From positions 118,658 through 182,657 of the forward strand of contig NZ_JACHIN010000019.1 of NCBI RefSeq assembly GCF_014203235.1: a stretch of 64,000 bases of DNA, in the 5' to 3' direction. Of this stretch, positions 1 through 7,555 are shown piece by piece; the first letter of the stretch is position 1, and every line of letters starts with the position of its first letter. The position numbers and the translations under genes were made by a program. The notes below the pieces were generated by a model. The model did no database searches, was not told where the DNA came from, and was given only the letters and a program-made list of their open reading frames with translations. The DNA comes from Nonomuraea endophytica (GTDB lineage: Bacteria > Actinomycetota > Actinomycetes > Streptosporangiales > Streptosporangiaceae).

Positions 1-1
1 C

Positions 2-580
2 GAGAACCAGATCATCGTCGGCGCCGTTTCTCAGTTCGTCATGATCCCGGCCTATGTCGGGTTCGCGCTGTGCCTGTACCCCACATTGAGAAAGGTAAAT
101 GAAACGCTCAGCCTGGGATTTCTCGGATTCAGGCTGATCGCCGCGACGTTCCATTTCATCGGCGTGATTCTCCTGCCCTTGTTCCTGGTGCTGGGTCAGG
201 AATTCGCCCAAGCCGGCGCTTCGGGCGCGGCTCACCTTGAGACCCTGGGCGAACTGCTTCGGACCGCGCGCGACTTCGTCAACCATGTCGCGCTGATCAT
301 CTCGCTGGGTCTCGGGGATCTCTTGCTGTTCGGGATTCTGTACCGATCGAGGCTTGTCCCCCGCTGGCTGTCCGTCTGGGGCCTTGCCGGGGCCGGGTCG
401 GCCATCCTGGCCAGCTTCTTGGTTCTGGTAGGTCTGACTGATGTCGTCACGCCCGTCTACCTGGCCATCAATGCGCCACTGGCTCTCCAAAGCCTGGTCC
501 TGGCCATCTGGTTGATCGCAAAAGGCTTCGATACCAGGACATGGGCCGCGGCCCACGAACCCGAAGCCCAGCGCGGCTGA
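2..580 (+). CDS. DUF4386 family membrane protein (5' end missing)
   Basis: The reading frame is open from the first bases of the window, so the N-terminus lies outside; 192 residues are visible. It is a hydrophobic protein with about five membrane segments: a GFALCLYPTLRK turn, FHFIGVILLPLFLVLG, HVALIISLGLGDLLLFGILYRSRLVPRWLS, GSAILASFLVLVG, and a last helix before a charged tail. The turn LYRSRLVPRWLSVWG between helices and overall layout are those of DUF4386 proteins, integral membrane proteins of unknown function common in actinomycetes. It could start at the ATG at 41, but the upstream residues also fit the family. Function unknown. Confidence 0.8.
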   Translation, partial: ENQIIVGAVSQFVMIPAYVGFALCLYPTLRKVNETLSLGFLGFRLIAATFHFIGVILLPLFLVLGQEFAQAGASGAAHLETLGELLRTARDFVNHVALIISLGLGDLLLFGILYRSRLVPRWLSVWGLAGAGSAILASFLVLVGLTDVVTPVYLAINAPLALQSLVLAIWLIAKGFDTRTWAAAHEPEAQRG

Positions 581-640
581 CACGCCCCCGGCCGGTCGGC
601 GCCGAGAACTCGGCGTAGGCCTTAAGCAGATACGCGGATC

Positions 641-1132
641 TTTCCGGTCGTGGTGCTCCTCGTGTTCGCGGTGGCCTGTGGTTCCGCCCGAGCGCTGGTC
701 GCTGTCGACGAGTTCACCGGCCGCGCCCGTGAGGTCGCTGAACGGTGGCGGAGCTCGGCGGAAGTCCGCCGGCTCCAGAAAAGCGAACGGTGGACCTGCT
801 GCACGGGCTCGTCCTTGCCGCAGGCGCGGCACTTCGTGCTGACACCTGGCTGACAGCCATTCTGAACCACCCGCAGGAGCGGCTTACGGCGGTTCGTGAC
901 AACAGCCGGTTCCGGACATTTGAATCGCCGGGCTGGAGCCCAACTCGCCCACCAGATCGCTATTGACTCGGTGAAGTCATCCTTGGTCCTGGCCCTGATC
1001 GGGCTCATTCGCCTGGGGATTCGGGCTTGGCGCCAGCGACGCAATGGGGTGCGGATCTCCATTCCAATGCCGTTGTTCACCCCAGTGGAGATCCAGGCCA
1101 AGGCCCACGACCTCATCGACGCCGGGCGGTGA
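641..1132 (+). pseudogene. possible frameshifted membrane-protein remnant
   Basis: No intact gene is recognised in 581-1177. On the plus strand three consecutive protein-like stretches occur in alternating frames: a hydrophobic leader plus helix (about 641-780, VVLLVFAVACGSARALVAVDE), a middle part (about 780-890, DLLHGLVLAAGAALRADTWL) and a distal part with a possible membrane helix (896-1132, SSLVLALIGLIRLGIRAW). Read together they could be one decayed small membrane or secreted protein. The 173-codon frame on the opposite strand (622-1143) is rich in Ser/Thr/Arg and looks like antisense. No family identified; low confidence. Confidence 0.25.
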
Positions 1133-1139
1133 TCGGATT

Positions 1140-1381
1140 CCACACGGCTGGGGCCTCCTGCAATCCGCGGGACCTGGTCAGGTCACGTCGCGGCGCATGG
1201 GGGTCCATGGCGGTGCCGTCGGCCGCGACACGGGCAGGGCATCGATGAACTCGGCCACCCGGCCGATCCGGTCCTTCAGGAGGTAGCCGATGCCGCCGCG
1301 GCCGTCAGACAGGAGCTCGCCGGCGTACTCGCGCTCGACGTACTGCGACAGCTGCGCCAGCGCTTCGCCCGTTCGCCGGCG
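1140..1381 (-). pseudogene. response-regulator receiver-domain remnant, frameshifted
   Basis: Reading the minus strand from 1381, after an in-frame stop, gives a stretch matching beta4-alpha4-beta5 of NarL/LuxR-type receiver domains: LSQYVEREYAGELLSDGRGG followed by the hallmark GYLLKDRIGRVAEFIDAL, containing the conserved KD pair. The frame ends at 1178. Moving one frame over just after DAL restores RVAADGTAMDP, the expected continuation, so a one-base deletion near 1230 broke the frame. The phosphoacceptor half and the HTH output domain are both missing. This is a relic, not a functional regulator; no sensor kinase gene is nearby. Confidence 0.75.
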
Positions 1382-1474
1382 TCATCCGAAAGGGTGGTCG
1401 TCCCGGGGCAATGCATGCCGTGTCTGGCAGCCAGGACGGGATACGGCAGGTTTGCGCCAACGCCATGTCCCTGA

Positions 1475-1669
1475 TCACTCGAAATCGACGCTGAAGACGA
1501 TGAACACGCACAGGAGTACCGCTAGGCCAAGGACAGCGAAGATCGCCAGCATGACGGCGGTGACCACCAATCTGTCCTTCCACGGCCTCGATGTCACCGC
1601 CAGATGATCCCATGAGACGAGTTCGTCTGGATGCTCACACCGTGCGTGGCGTCCCTCACCGGCCCGCAA
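1475..1669 (-). CDS. possible small single-pass membrane protein
   Basis: A frame of up to 64 codons ends in a convincing membrane helix (VTAVMLAIFAVLGLAVLLCVFIVF) and a short acidic tail. A GTG about 26 codons in (codons VTSRPWKDRLVV, near 1594) would give a compact 40-residue protein with a basic cytoplasmic N-terminus followed by the helix, a plausible small membrane peptide. No strong ribosome binding site precedes either start, and the gene sits in a decayed stretch, so it may equally be the tail of a lost gene. Function unknown. Confidence 0.35.
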   Translation of the reverse strand: MRAGEGRHARCEHPDELVSWDHLAVTSRPWKDRLVVTAVMLAIFAVLGLAVLLCVFIVFSVDFE

Positions 1670-1835
1670 TCACGAACCCGGTGAACCTTTCCGGTCACGG
1701 CGCTAGGCAGTCGAGGAGGTAGAGGGTCCGCATGATGCGATGGAGACGAGGAAAGCGGCGGACGCTGGAGTTGAATCCGCGTCGGTCCTCGCTATGCGCG
1801 GGAGCTCACGTAACGAATCACCCCACGACGCAGCC

Positions 1836-2663
1836 TCACCACCAGCCCCCAACCACCTCGACCCCTTCGCTCTCAAGGGCCTTGTGCCAAGCGGCATCAC
1901 GCAGCAGCCGCGTCTCCCAAGCACGCAGCACACCGTCCGGCCCACTAACAGCGTCCTCATGGGACGGATGCAGGAACAACTCGCTGGTCCCCTCAGGAAG
2001 GTCGGCGAGCCGGCGGAGATAGCCGTCCCGCAGTCGCTTATAGGAACCGAGCTCATGCAAGGTCTGCCGGTTGGTGGCGATCGTCTGCGGGATGGCCACG
2101 CCCAGCGTGTCGGCGAGGGCGACGGCGTTCTCGTGCGCCGCCGCCAGTTCCGGCGGGAGCGGTCCGCCGAAGTACGGCCCGGCGTCGCGGGGCAGCCGGA
2201 AGGCCAGGCCGTGGTGCGCGCACCACTCCAGCGCCGGGGCCAGCCATGATCGGCCGTGCAGGCCGTACAAGGTGCCGGAGTGGGAGTCGGCGGCTACGGG
2301 CGTGAGGTCGCGGTCGTGCATCCAGCGCAACTGGGCGTCCGCTTCCCGGATGACGTCCTCGGTCTCGCCGCGGGCTCCGAGAGTGAAGGGGTCGTCGGTG
2401 AGGGTTCCGTCGGGGTCGGTGAGGCTGGCGGCGCCGTTGAGGGGGCGCCAGCGGGGGAGGCCGTGCTCGCTGGTGAGTGTGACGTGCAGGCGGGGGACGA
2501 CGCCGAGGGCGCGGATCTGGTCGGCGGCTTGCTTGGCGACGGGTGTGACGGGGATGAGGGTTGTCGCGCTGACGTGGCCCTCGGCGAGCAGGGCGAGGAT
2601 GACCTCGGTCGTTCCGGCCTCGCGGCCCAGGTCGTCGGCGGTGATGACGACGCGACGGGTCAT
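1836..2663 (-). CDS. YdjC/ChbG-family carbohydrate deacetylase
   Basis: Cytoplasmic metal-dependent deacetylase of the YdjC/ChbG/HpnK family (275 residues, usual length). Members remove N-acetyl groups from amino sugars such as diacetylchitobiose. Visible family signatures: the N-terminal VVITADDLG metal-binding strand, HVSATTLIP, the histidine-containing RLHVTLTSEH, VAADSHSGTLYGLH, and ELFLHPSHED near the C-terminus. The ATG is preceded by GAAGGAAA at good spacing. It lies downstream of a GPH sugar symporter on the same strand, suggesting uptake then deacetylation of an amino-sugar or oligosaccharide; the substrate is inferred. The region around its start has been tandemly triplicated (see repeat at 2657-2794), which separates it from the transporter. 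Confidence 0.88.
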   Translation of the reverse strand: MTRRVVITADDLGREAGTTEVILALLAEGHVSATTLIPVTPVAKQAADQIRALGVVPRLHVTLTSEHGLPRWRPLNGAASLTDPDGTLTDDPFTLGARGETEDVIREADAQLRWMHDRDLTPVAADSHSGTLYGLHGRSWLAPALEWCAHHGLAFRLPRDAGPYFGGPLPPELAAAHENAVALADTLGVAIPQTIATNRQTLHELGSYKRLRDGYLRRLADLPEGTSELFLHPSHEDAVSGPDGVLRAWETRLLRDAAWHKALESEGVEVVGGWW

Positions 2664-2794
2664 CGGGTTTCCTTCACGTGGGGTTCGGGTGGAGGACGCG
2701 ACGGGTCATCGGGGTTTCTTCACGCGGGGCTCGGGTGGATGACGCTGCGGGTCATCGGGTTTCCTTCACCTCGGGTTCGGGTGCGGGTTCGAGG
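2657..2794 (-). repeat. 46-bp tandem repeat spanning the transporter/deacetylase junction
   Basis: Three copies with starts 46 bp apart (2657, 2703, 2749) in the order GGGTCATCGGGTTTCCTTCA with a few substitutions. On the minus strand each copy carries the transporter's tail-like sequence, a GAAGGAAA/GAAGAAA ribosome binding site and ATGACCCG, the start of the deacetylase. In the copy nearest the transporter the symporter stop codon overlaps an ATG (ATGA). The two extra ATGs begin 11-codon frames (MTRSVIHPSPA and MTRRVLHPNPT), each terminating just before the next ribosome binding site. The original arrangement was probably a single coupled ATGA junction. Confidence 0.9.
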
Positions 2795-4092
2795 GGAATG
2801 GAGATGAAACGGGCGGCGACCGCGCCGATCGTCGTCAGGACGAACGGGTAGACGCATAAGTAGACGCGGAACGCGAATCCCGGGTCCGTGCCGGGGTCGT
2901 CGCCGGAGTTGTAGCCGAAGAACACGCCGAGCGAGGTCAGGGCGAGGCCTGTCACGATGCCGTTGAGGCGGCCGAAGAAGCCGAACGCGGACAGGAAGAG
3001 GCCCTCGCGGTGCTCCCCGTTGTGGGCGGCGTCGGCGTCGAGCACGCGGGCGACGATGAGGTCGTTCGTCGCGAGCATTCCCGACCATCCGGCGCCGACG
3101 AGCGCGCCCGCGGCGACGGCCGTGATGAGGTCGGTGGCGAAGAACAGGGCGGCGAAGCTGATCGCGAGGATCGCGAAGGAGAGGCGCCAGGTCCACAGGG
3201 CGCCGCGGCGCGCTACGACGCGGGTCCAGACGACGAGGCCGAGTGCGGAGATGAGGATGACGATGCCCTGGAGGTAGAGGGCGTTGGCGACGGGGAGGCC
3301 GAGCGAGTAGCGGACGTAGAGCTGGATTCCGGCCAGGACGAGCGCCATGGCCACGCCGTAGCAGGCGCCGGTGAGGCCGACCTTCCAGAAGACCGGGTTG
3401 CGGATGATCGACCACAGGCTGGGCAGCAGCCTCTCCCGGGTGGAGTAGCGAGGGTTCTCGCGGGCGCTGAGCGCCATGAACACGATCACGACGACGGCGA
3501 TGGCGCCGTAGATGATCGCGGTGATCTGGAAGCCTTCGGTGGACTCCTCGGTGCCGAACACCTGCGTCGTGAGCAACGGGGTGACCGCGAGCGAGATCAC
3601 CAGTGCCACGAGCTGGAAGCCCTGGCGCAGGCTGTTGGCGACGGCCCGGTCGCGTTCGCGCGGGTAGAGCTCGGGGAGCAGGGCGCCGTAGTTGGCGTTG
3701 AGCATCGAGTCGAACGCCTCGCACAGGATCGCGAACACCGCGAACCACAGCACGAGGCCGAAACCCTCCAGCGAGGTCGGTGCGGAGAAGAACGCGATCA
3801 TGCAGGCCGCGAGCAGCGGCGCGCCGACCACCAGCCAGGGCCGACGGCGGCCGAACCGGCTTCTGGTGCGGTCGGAGAGGTGGCCGAGCAGCGGGTTGTC
3901 GAGCGCGTCGATGACCGCGTAGATGACCATGACCACGCCGTACGCGCGCACGTCGAGCCCGAGGATGTCGACATAGAAGAAGATCATCGATCCCTTGATC
4001 ATGTTGATCGGGATCGAGGTGCCGAACATTCCGATGGCGTAGCGCCAGGCGGGAGTCCGCTCCGGGGTGGGGGCCGTACCGGGCTCGGACAC
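2752..4092 (-). CDS. GPH-family MFS sugar:cation symporter
   Basis: Twelve-helix inner-membrane transporter of 446 residues, the usual length for the glycoside-pentoside-hexuronide:cation symporter group (MelB/XynP relatives). Signatures: N-terminal GMFGTSIPINMIKGSMIFFY, the loop 2-3 motif DNPLLGHLSDRTRSRFGRRRPW, and NANYGALLPELYPRERDR. The GTG at 4092 is chosen because AAGGGGA lies 7 bases upstream; the longer frame to 4593 is unsupported. It probably imports an oligosaccharide for the downstream deacetylase. A 6-bp inverted repeat TGTCCC-ACG-GGGACA at 4141-4155, about 50 bp upstream of the start, could be an operator. Substrate not determinable from sequence. Confidence 0.88.
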   Translation of the reverse strand: MSEPGTAPTPERTPAWRYAIGMFGTSIPINMIKGSMIFFYVDILGLDVRAYGVVMVIYAVIDALDNPLLGHLSDRTRSRFGRRRPWLVVGAPLLAACMIAFFSAPTSLEGFGLVLWFAVFAILCEAFDSMLNANYGALLPELYPRERDRAVANSLRQGFQLVALVISLAVTPLLTTQVFGTEESTEGFQITAIIYGAIAVVVIVFMALSARENPRYSTRERLLPSLWSIIRNPVFWKVGLTGACYGVAMALVLAGIQLYVRYSLGLPVANALYLQGIVILISALGLVVWTRVVARRGALWTWRLSFAILAISFAALFFATDLITAVAAGALVGAGWSGMLATNDLIVARVLDADAAHNGEHREGLFLSAFGFFGRLNGIVTGLALTSLGVFFGYNSGDDPGTDPGFAFRVYLCVYPFVLTTIGAVAARFISIPLEPAPEPEVKETR

Positions 4093-4140
4093 GCGATCAT
4101 CCCCTTGTCCATGCCGACGGTCGGCGGAGAACACTGATTT

Positions 4141-4155
4141 TGTCCCACGGGGACA
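4141..4155. promoter_or_regulatory. short inverted repeat upstream of the symporter gene
   Basis: TGTCCC-ACG-GGGACA, perfect 6-bp arms around 3 bases, about 50 bp upstream of the symporter start at 4092. Its position suits an operator, but no regulator gene is adjacent. The rest of 4093-4540 holds only the DUF1080 remnant described below. Confidence 0.35.
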
Positions 4156-4211
4156 GGAGGGGAAAGGGGCCGAAATGGGGAGTTCGGCGGTGGTGTGCGG
4201 CGAGGGGCCTG

Positions 4212-4319
4212 ACCTGGGGCGAGGACGGACTTCTGTCGCGCTCGCTGAAGGACGGGCGCATCGGGCTGCGGAATCGCGACGCCGTCTGGTTCCGCGACAT
4301 CCGCATGGCTGAAGCATGA
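4212..4319 (+). pseudogene. C-terminal remnant of a DUF1080 (3-keto-disaccharide hydrolase) protein
   Basis: The plus strand reads TWGEDGLLSRSLKDGRIGLR followed by NRDAVWFRDIRMAEA and a stop at 4317-4319. The pattern GRIGL-x5-VWFRDIRM is the characteristic last strand pair of DUF1080 domains (GxIGLQ...V.FRNIRI), found in secreted or cytoplasmic enzymes acting on 3-keto-disaccharides and related sugars. No start or upstream domain is visible, so only about the last 35 codons survive. Its location just upstream of a sugar symporter/deacetylase pair suggests the locus once had a larger glycoside-processing set. Confidence 0.5.
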
Positions 4320-4540
4320 CCCGCCCGGGTCGGCGGGCTTTGGGCCGAACGGTGGCGCGTTCGATCTCCGCGGCTATTCTGAAGCGGACCAGCCCTGAGT
4401 GAAGGAGCCCTTGCTCGTGAGCGGGCAGCCCTTCGCGCGACTGGCCGGCCACCGAGCCGTCGCCCGTGAGCAGCACCTGGCCGAGGCGCCGCGCCCGTAG
4501 GTGATCAGGGCATGCACGGCACACGGGGAAGGGGCTGTGG

Positions 4541-5275
4541 ATGTTCAGCATCATCGTCGTGCCCGCGGGCTGTGCGGGGCCGGATGGGCACATCAGGCTG
4601 GCGCAGGGAGAGAGGCTGGTCTTCGGGCGGGCTCCGGCGGGGGCCGGCGCCCAGCTGATGATCGCTCATGGCGGGGTGTCCCGGGTCGCCGGAGAGGTCA
4701 CGGCGACCGGCACGTTCTGGACGCTGAGCAATCTGAGCCGTCGCCAGACGTACGTGGTGGAGAACCCGGAGGGCGCGGGCGAGCACATCAAGATCGCGCC
4801 CGGACGGGTGGAGGCGCCGGTGCCGTTCGAGTTCTCCAGGGTGGTGCTGCCCGCAGGGGAGGAACTGGTCGGGTTCGACGTGTGGGCGCCGCGGCACGAC
4901 TACCGCACCGTGGACGATCGTGAGCTGGCGGGTGCGCTGACCGCGCCGGCGTTCCCGCTGGACCGTGGCACGCGGTACTTCCTGGTTCTGGTGGCGCTGG
5001 GTGAGTCGCGGCTGCGGGGCGAACTGCACACGCCGCCGCCGACCGTGGAGCAGCTGGTGCAGCGCTTACGGCCCATATGGCCGGATGTGTCACGGACGTC
5101 CGTGCAGTGGAACATCGACTACCTGGCCGTCAAGTTACGGCTGAAACCGGCGCCGGAGACCGCGTACCGCGGCTCACGGGTGAACAGCAAGAAGGCGAGC
5201 CTCGTCTCGCTGGCCCTGCGGTTCGACCTGGTCAATGAGGACGACCTGGCGCTGCTGGACGGGGGCGCGTCGTGA
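4541..5275 (+). CDS. FHA-like protein coupled to a Ser/Thr kinase
   Basis: A 244-residue cytoplasmic protein. The first ~75 residues resemble a forkhead-associated domain: FGR near residue 28, HGGVSR about 20 residues later, and FWTLSNLSRRQTYVV, corresponding to the GR / SxxH-like / N motifs that bind phosphothreonine. The usual SxxH histidine is not evident. The C-terminal part (RPIWPDVSRTSVQWNIDYLA) looks helical and may be a winged-helix-like segment. The last codons overlap the kinase start by GTGA, so the two are translationally coupled, and the protein is most likely a substrate or adaptor of that kinase (inference). The ATG at 4541 is preceded by GGGGCTGTGG; weak but the only good start. 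Confidence 0.7.
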   Translation: MFSIIVVPAGCAGPDGHIRLAQGERLVFGRAPAGAGAQLMIAHGGVSRVAGEVTATGTFWTLSNLSRRQTYVVENPEGAGEHIKIAPGRVEAPVPFEFSRVVLPAGEELVGFDVWAPRHDYRTVDDRELAGALTAPAFPLDRGTRYFLVLVALGESRLRGELHTPPPTVEQLVQRLRPIWPDVSRTSVQWNIDYLAVKLRLKPAPETAYRGSRVNSKKASLVSLALRFDLVNEDDLALLDGGAS

Positions 5276-6615
5276 TCGGGCGGTCGGACGGGCTCTTCGC
5301 CGTCTCGGTCCCTTCCGGCTATCGGGTGGGCGACTGGGAGGTACGCCGGCCGCTGGCCACCGGCGCGTTCAGCAGCGTGTATCTCGCGCACCGGGTGGGA
5401 GCGTCGGACGACCTGCCCGCGGAGGCGGCGCTGAAGTTCCTGCCCACCGGCACGGGCACGCCACGCCAGCTGCGCCACTACCAGGACCTGGTACGCCGCG
5501 AGGTGGAGCTCCACCGCTCCGTCCACCGCCCGCGCCTGATCAGGATGTTCCAGACCCTGGTCGTCGACGACGCCGGACAGCCGGAGCTCGACGGCGCCAC
5601 CGTCCTCGTACTGGAACGCGCGGAGAGTTCGCTGGACGCGCTGATCTCCGTCGTCTCGCTCGTCGCGCCCGCACCGGTGCCGGGCGCGCCGCTGGTGCTC
5701 GCGCAGGTCTGCGAGGGCCTGGCCGACCTGCACGCCGCCGGGTGGGTGCACGGCGATCTCAAGCCGGGCAACGTGCTGCTCATGGCCGACGGTTCGGTAC
5801 GGCTCGGCGACTTCAACCTGGCCGCCGAGATGGAGGGCACACACGCGTACGCGCCCGCGTTCTCCACCCCTGACTACACCGCGCCGGAGCTGCTCTGGTC
5901 CGAGATCGGCGAGCGGGGCCAGGTCATCCGGCCCAGCGCGGACGTCTGGGCGTTCGGGATCATGGCCCATCTCCTCCTGACCGGTGCACACCCGTTTCCC
6001 GGCGGTACGCCGACCGCTCGCCGGGACGCCGTGCAGGCCTACGGCCGGGGCGCCGAGCGGATGCGGCTGTCCCCGGATCTTCCCGAGCCCTGGCGGCAGA
6101 TCGTGCGCGACTGCCTGGCGCGTACCCACGAGGAGCGCGCGGCGCACCCGAGCGCGGCCCTGCTGCCCCGCGTGGCGGCGGCTGCCGCCTCGACCAGCCC
6201 GCGGCGGCGCCGGCGTCCGCCGCTCCTGGCGATCACCGCCGCCGCGCTGGTCATCGGCGCGCTCGCGGGCTTCGGCGCCGGGGGTCTGCGGGAGCCGCCG
6301 GGGGCGACCGGGTATTACCGCTGTCCGGCGAACAGCGCGTGCTTCTTCTCGGAGAAGGACGGCAAGGGTGAGATGTGCAGCTGGACTGAGGCCAGTAAGG
6401 ATTGGGCGGCCGGGCCGGGGCGTTGTGAATGGGCGCTGACCCAGCCGATCAGGTCGGTTTTCAACAACGCGAACGAGCTGGACCCTTACCACGCCCTGGC
6501 CTTTTTCATGGAGCGCGACCATCAGCGCCGTAAAGGCTGTACCTCTGTTCACGCGCAGGGCAATCTCGCCGGGACCTACATGGCGCGTTCTCACCAGTGG
6601 CTCGCCCGCTGCTGA
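5272..6615 (+). CDS. membrane Ser/Thr kinase with extracellular peptidase-inhibitor I36 domain
   Basis: 447 residues in three parts. Residues ~20-310 are a Hanks-type kinase: Gly-rich LATGAFSSVY, lysine in AALKFLP, catalytic loop HGDLKPGN (160-167), then GDFNLAAE where the magnesium-binding DFG is DFN (180-182), and an APE-like TAPELLW. After an Arg-rich stop-transfer segment comes one membrane helix (~317-339, LLAITAAALVIGALAGFGAG). The outside portion (~343-447) is a cysteine-rich domain like family I36 inhibitors (YYRCPANSACFFSEKDGKG, SVFNNA), very similar in layout to the secreted protein at 7556-7963. HGD for HRD and DFN for DFG are atypical; Lys-Asp-Asn needed for catalysis remain. Likely a sensor whose ligand is a protease or peptide (inference). 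Confidence 0.82.
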   Translation: MIGRSDGLFAVSVPSGYRVGDWEVRRPLATGAFSSVYLAHRVGASDDLPAEAALKFLPTGTGTPRQLRHYQDLVRREVELHRSVHRPRLIRMFQTLVVDDAGQPELDGATVLVLERAESSLDALISVVSLVAPAPVPGAPLVLAQVCEGLADLHAAGWVHGDLKPGNVLLMADGSVRLGDFNLAAEMEGTHAYAPAFSTPDYTAPELLWSEIGERGQVIRPSADVWAFGIMAHLLLTGAHPFPGGTPTARRDAVQAYGRGAERMRLSPDLPEPWRQIVRDCLARTHEERAAHPSAALLPRVAAAAASTSPRRRRRPPLLAITAAALVIGALAGFGAGGLREPPGATGYYRCPANSACFFSEKDGKGEMCSWTEASKDWAAGPGRCEWALTQPIRSVFNNANELDPYHALAFFMERDHQRRKGCTSVHAQGNLAGTYMARSHQWLARC

Positions 6616-6709
6616 CCGTCCTCTGATGTGCGAGGTTCCCCGCGGGAGGTGATCCCCGCAGTATTTCGCTGTGCCGCAAAACGCGGCACCGCGAAACCAA
6701 AGGGGGAGC

Positions 6710-7546
6710 ATGCCCAATCCCAGACAACTTCTGCCGGGGCTCACTCTGCTTCTGCCGCTCGCCGTCGCCCCGCCGGCGGCCGCCGCTCCCGACCCGCATG
6801 TGCGGGTCCTGCAGATGAATCTGTGCAACAGCGGCCATGCGGCGTGCTGGGCCGACAAACCGAAGGCGCCCAATCAGGACCCGGCGAAAGAGACGATCAA
6901 CCAAGCGGTCATCAAGATCAATGACCTCGCGACCAAGCCGCACGCGATCACGCTCAACGAGATCTGCAGCGACGACCTGAACGGGCTCAAGGAGCGGATC
7001 GGCTTCCAGGGGGACTCCTTCTTCCAGGTCTACAAAGGAGACAAGCCTTATGAGTGCGGGGGCGGCCGCAACGGTGGCGGGATCTACGGCTCGGCCATTC
7101 TGACGCGGGAGCCGCTGCGCAAGCCGTACTCGACCTACCGGTTCGAGAAGCTGTTCGCCGCTCAATACACCGGCTCTGATGAGCAACGTGTCATGGGCTG
7201 CCGGAAAATGCCCTGGGGCACCGTGTGCACCGCGCACACCAATCAGCTGAAAAAGGGCGCCGAGTACATCCATCGGCTGAAGGTCACCGGCGAGCAATGT
7301 GTGGAGCTGATGACAGAGGCCGTCGCATTCGCCGACGGCGCCCCGCTCATTGTGGCCGGGGACCTCAACCTGGAGTGGAACGCCCTCGCGGAGCAGGAAA
7401 AGCTCAGGGAATGCGCGGTGGGACACACACGCAGGAGCGATGGCGGAAAACAGCACGTCATCACCACGAAAACCTTCGTCGAGACCGGGGTCTCCGACAT
7501 GAGTGACTGGACAGATCACCCCACCTTCTGGGCGAAACTCAAATAA
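6710..7546 (+). CDS. secreted endonuclease/exonuclease/phosphatase-family protein
   Basis: A 278-residue secreted hydrolase with a signal peptide (LLPGLTLLLPLAVAPPAAAAP, cleavage after AAA). The mature part follows the DNase I/EEP fold order: VLQMNLCNSG (metal-binding Asn), LNEICSDD (catalytic Glu), HTNQL, VAGDLNLEWN (Asp/Asn pair) and terminal DHPTFWAKLK (catalytic His). Substrate could be DNA, or a phospholipid/phosphoester. The start at 6710 follows AAAGGGGGAGC. It lies 95 bp after the kinase-I36 gene and 9 bp before the I36 inhibitor gene, so the nuclease and inhibitor are probably co-transcribed. Confidence 0.82.
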   Translation: MPNPRQLLPGLTLLLPLAVAPPAAAAPDPHVRVLQMNLCNSGHAACWADKPKAPNQDPAKETINQAVIKINDLATKPHAITLNEICSDDLNGLKERIGFQGDSFFQVYKGDKPYECGGGRNGGGIYGSAILTREPLRKPYSTYRFEKLFAAQYTGSDEQRVMGCRKMPWGTVCTAHTNQLKKGAEYIHRLKVTGEQCVELMTEAVAFADGAPLIVAGDLNLEWNALAEQEKLRECAVGHTRRSDGGKQHVITTKTFVETGVSDMSDWTDHPTFWAKLK

Positions 7547-7555
7547 GGAGAGAAC

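Noticed and set aside
622..1143. 173-codon minus-strand frame
   Set aside because: Amino acid composition (Ser/Thr/Arg rich), no motif, and overlapping opposite-frame coding signal; it looks like antisense.
3010..4137. 375-codon plus-strand frame opposite the symporter
   Set aside because: High-GC antisense frame; the symporter on the minus strand has clear membrane and family motifs.
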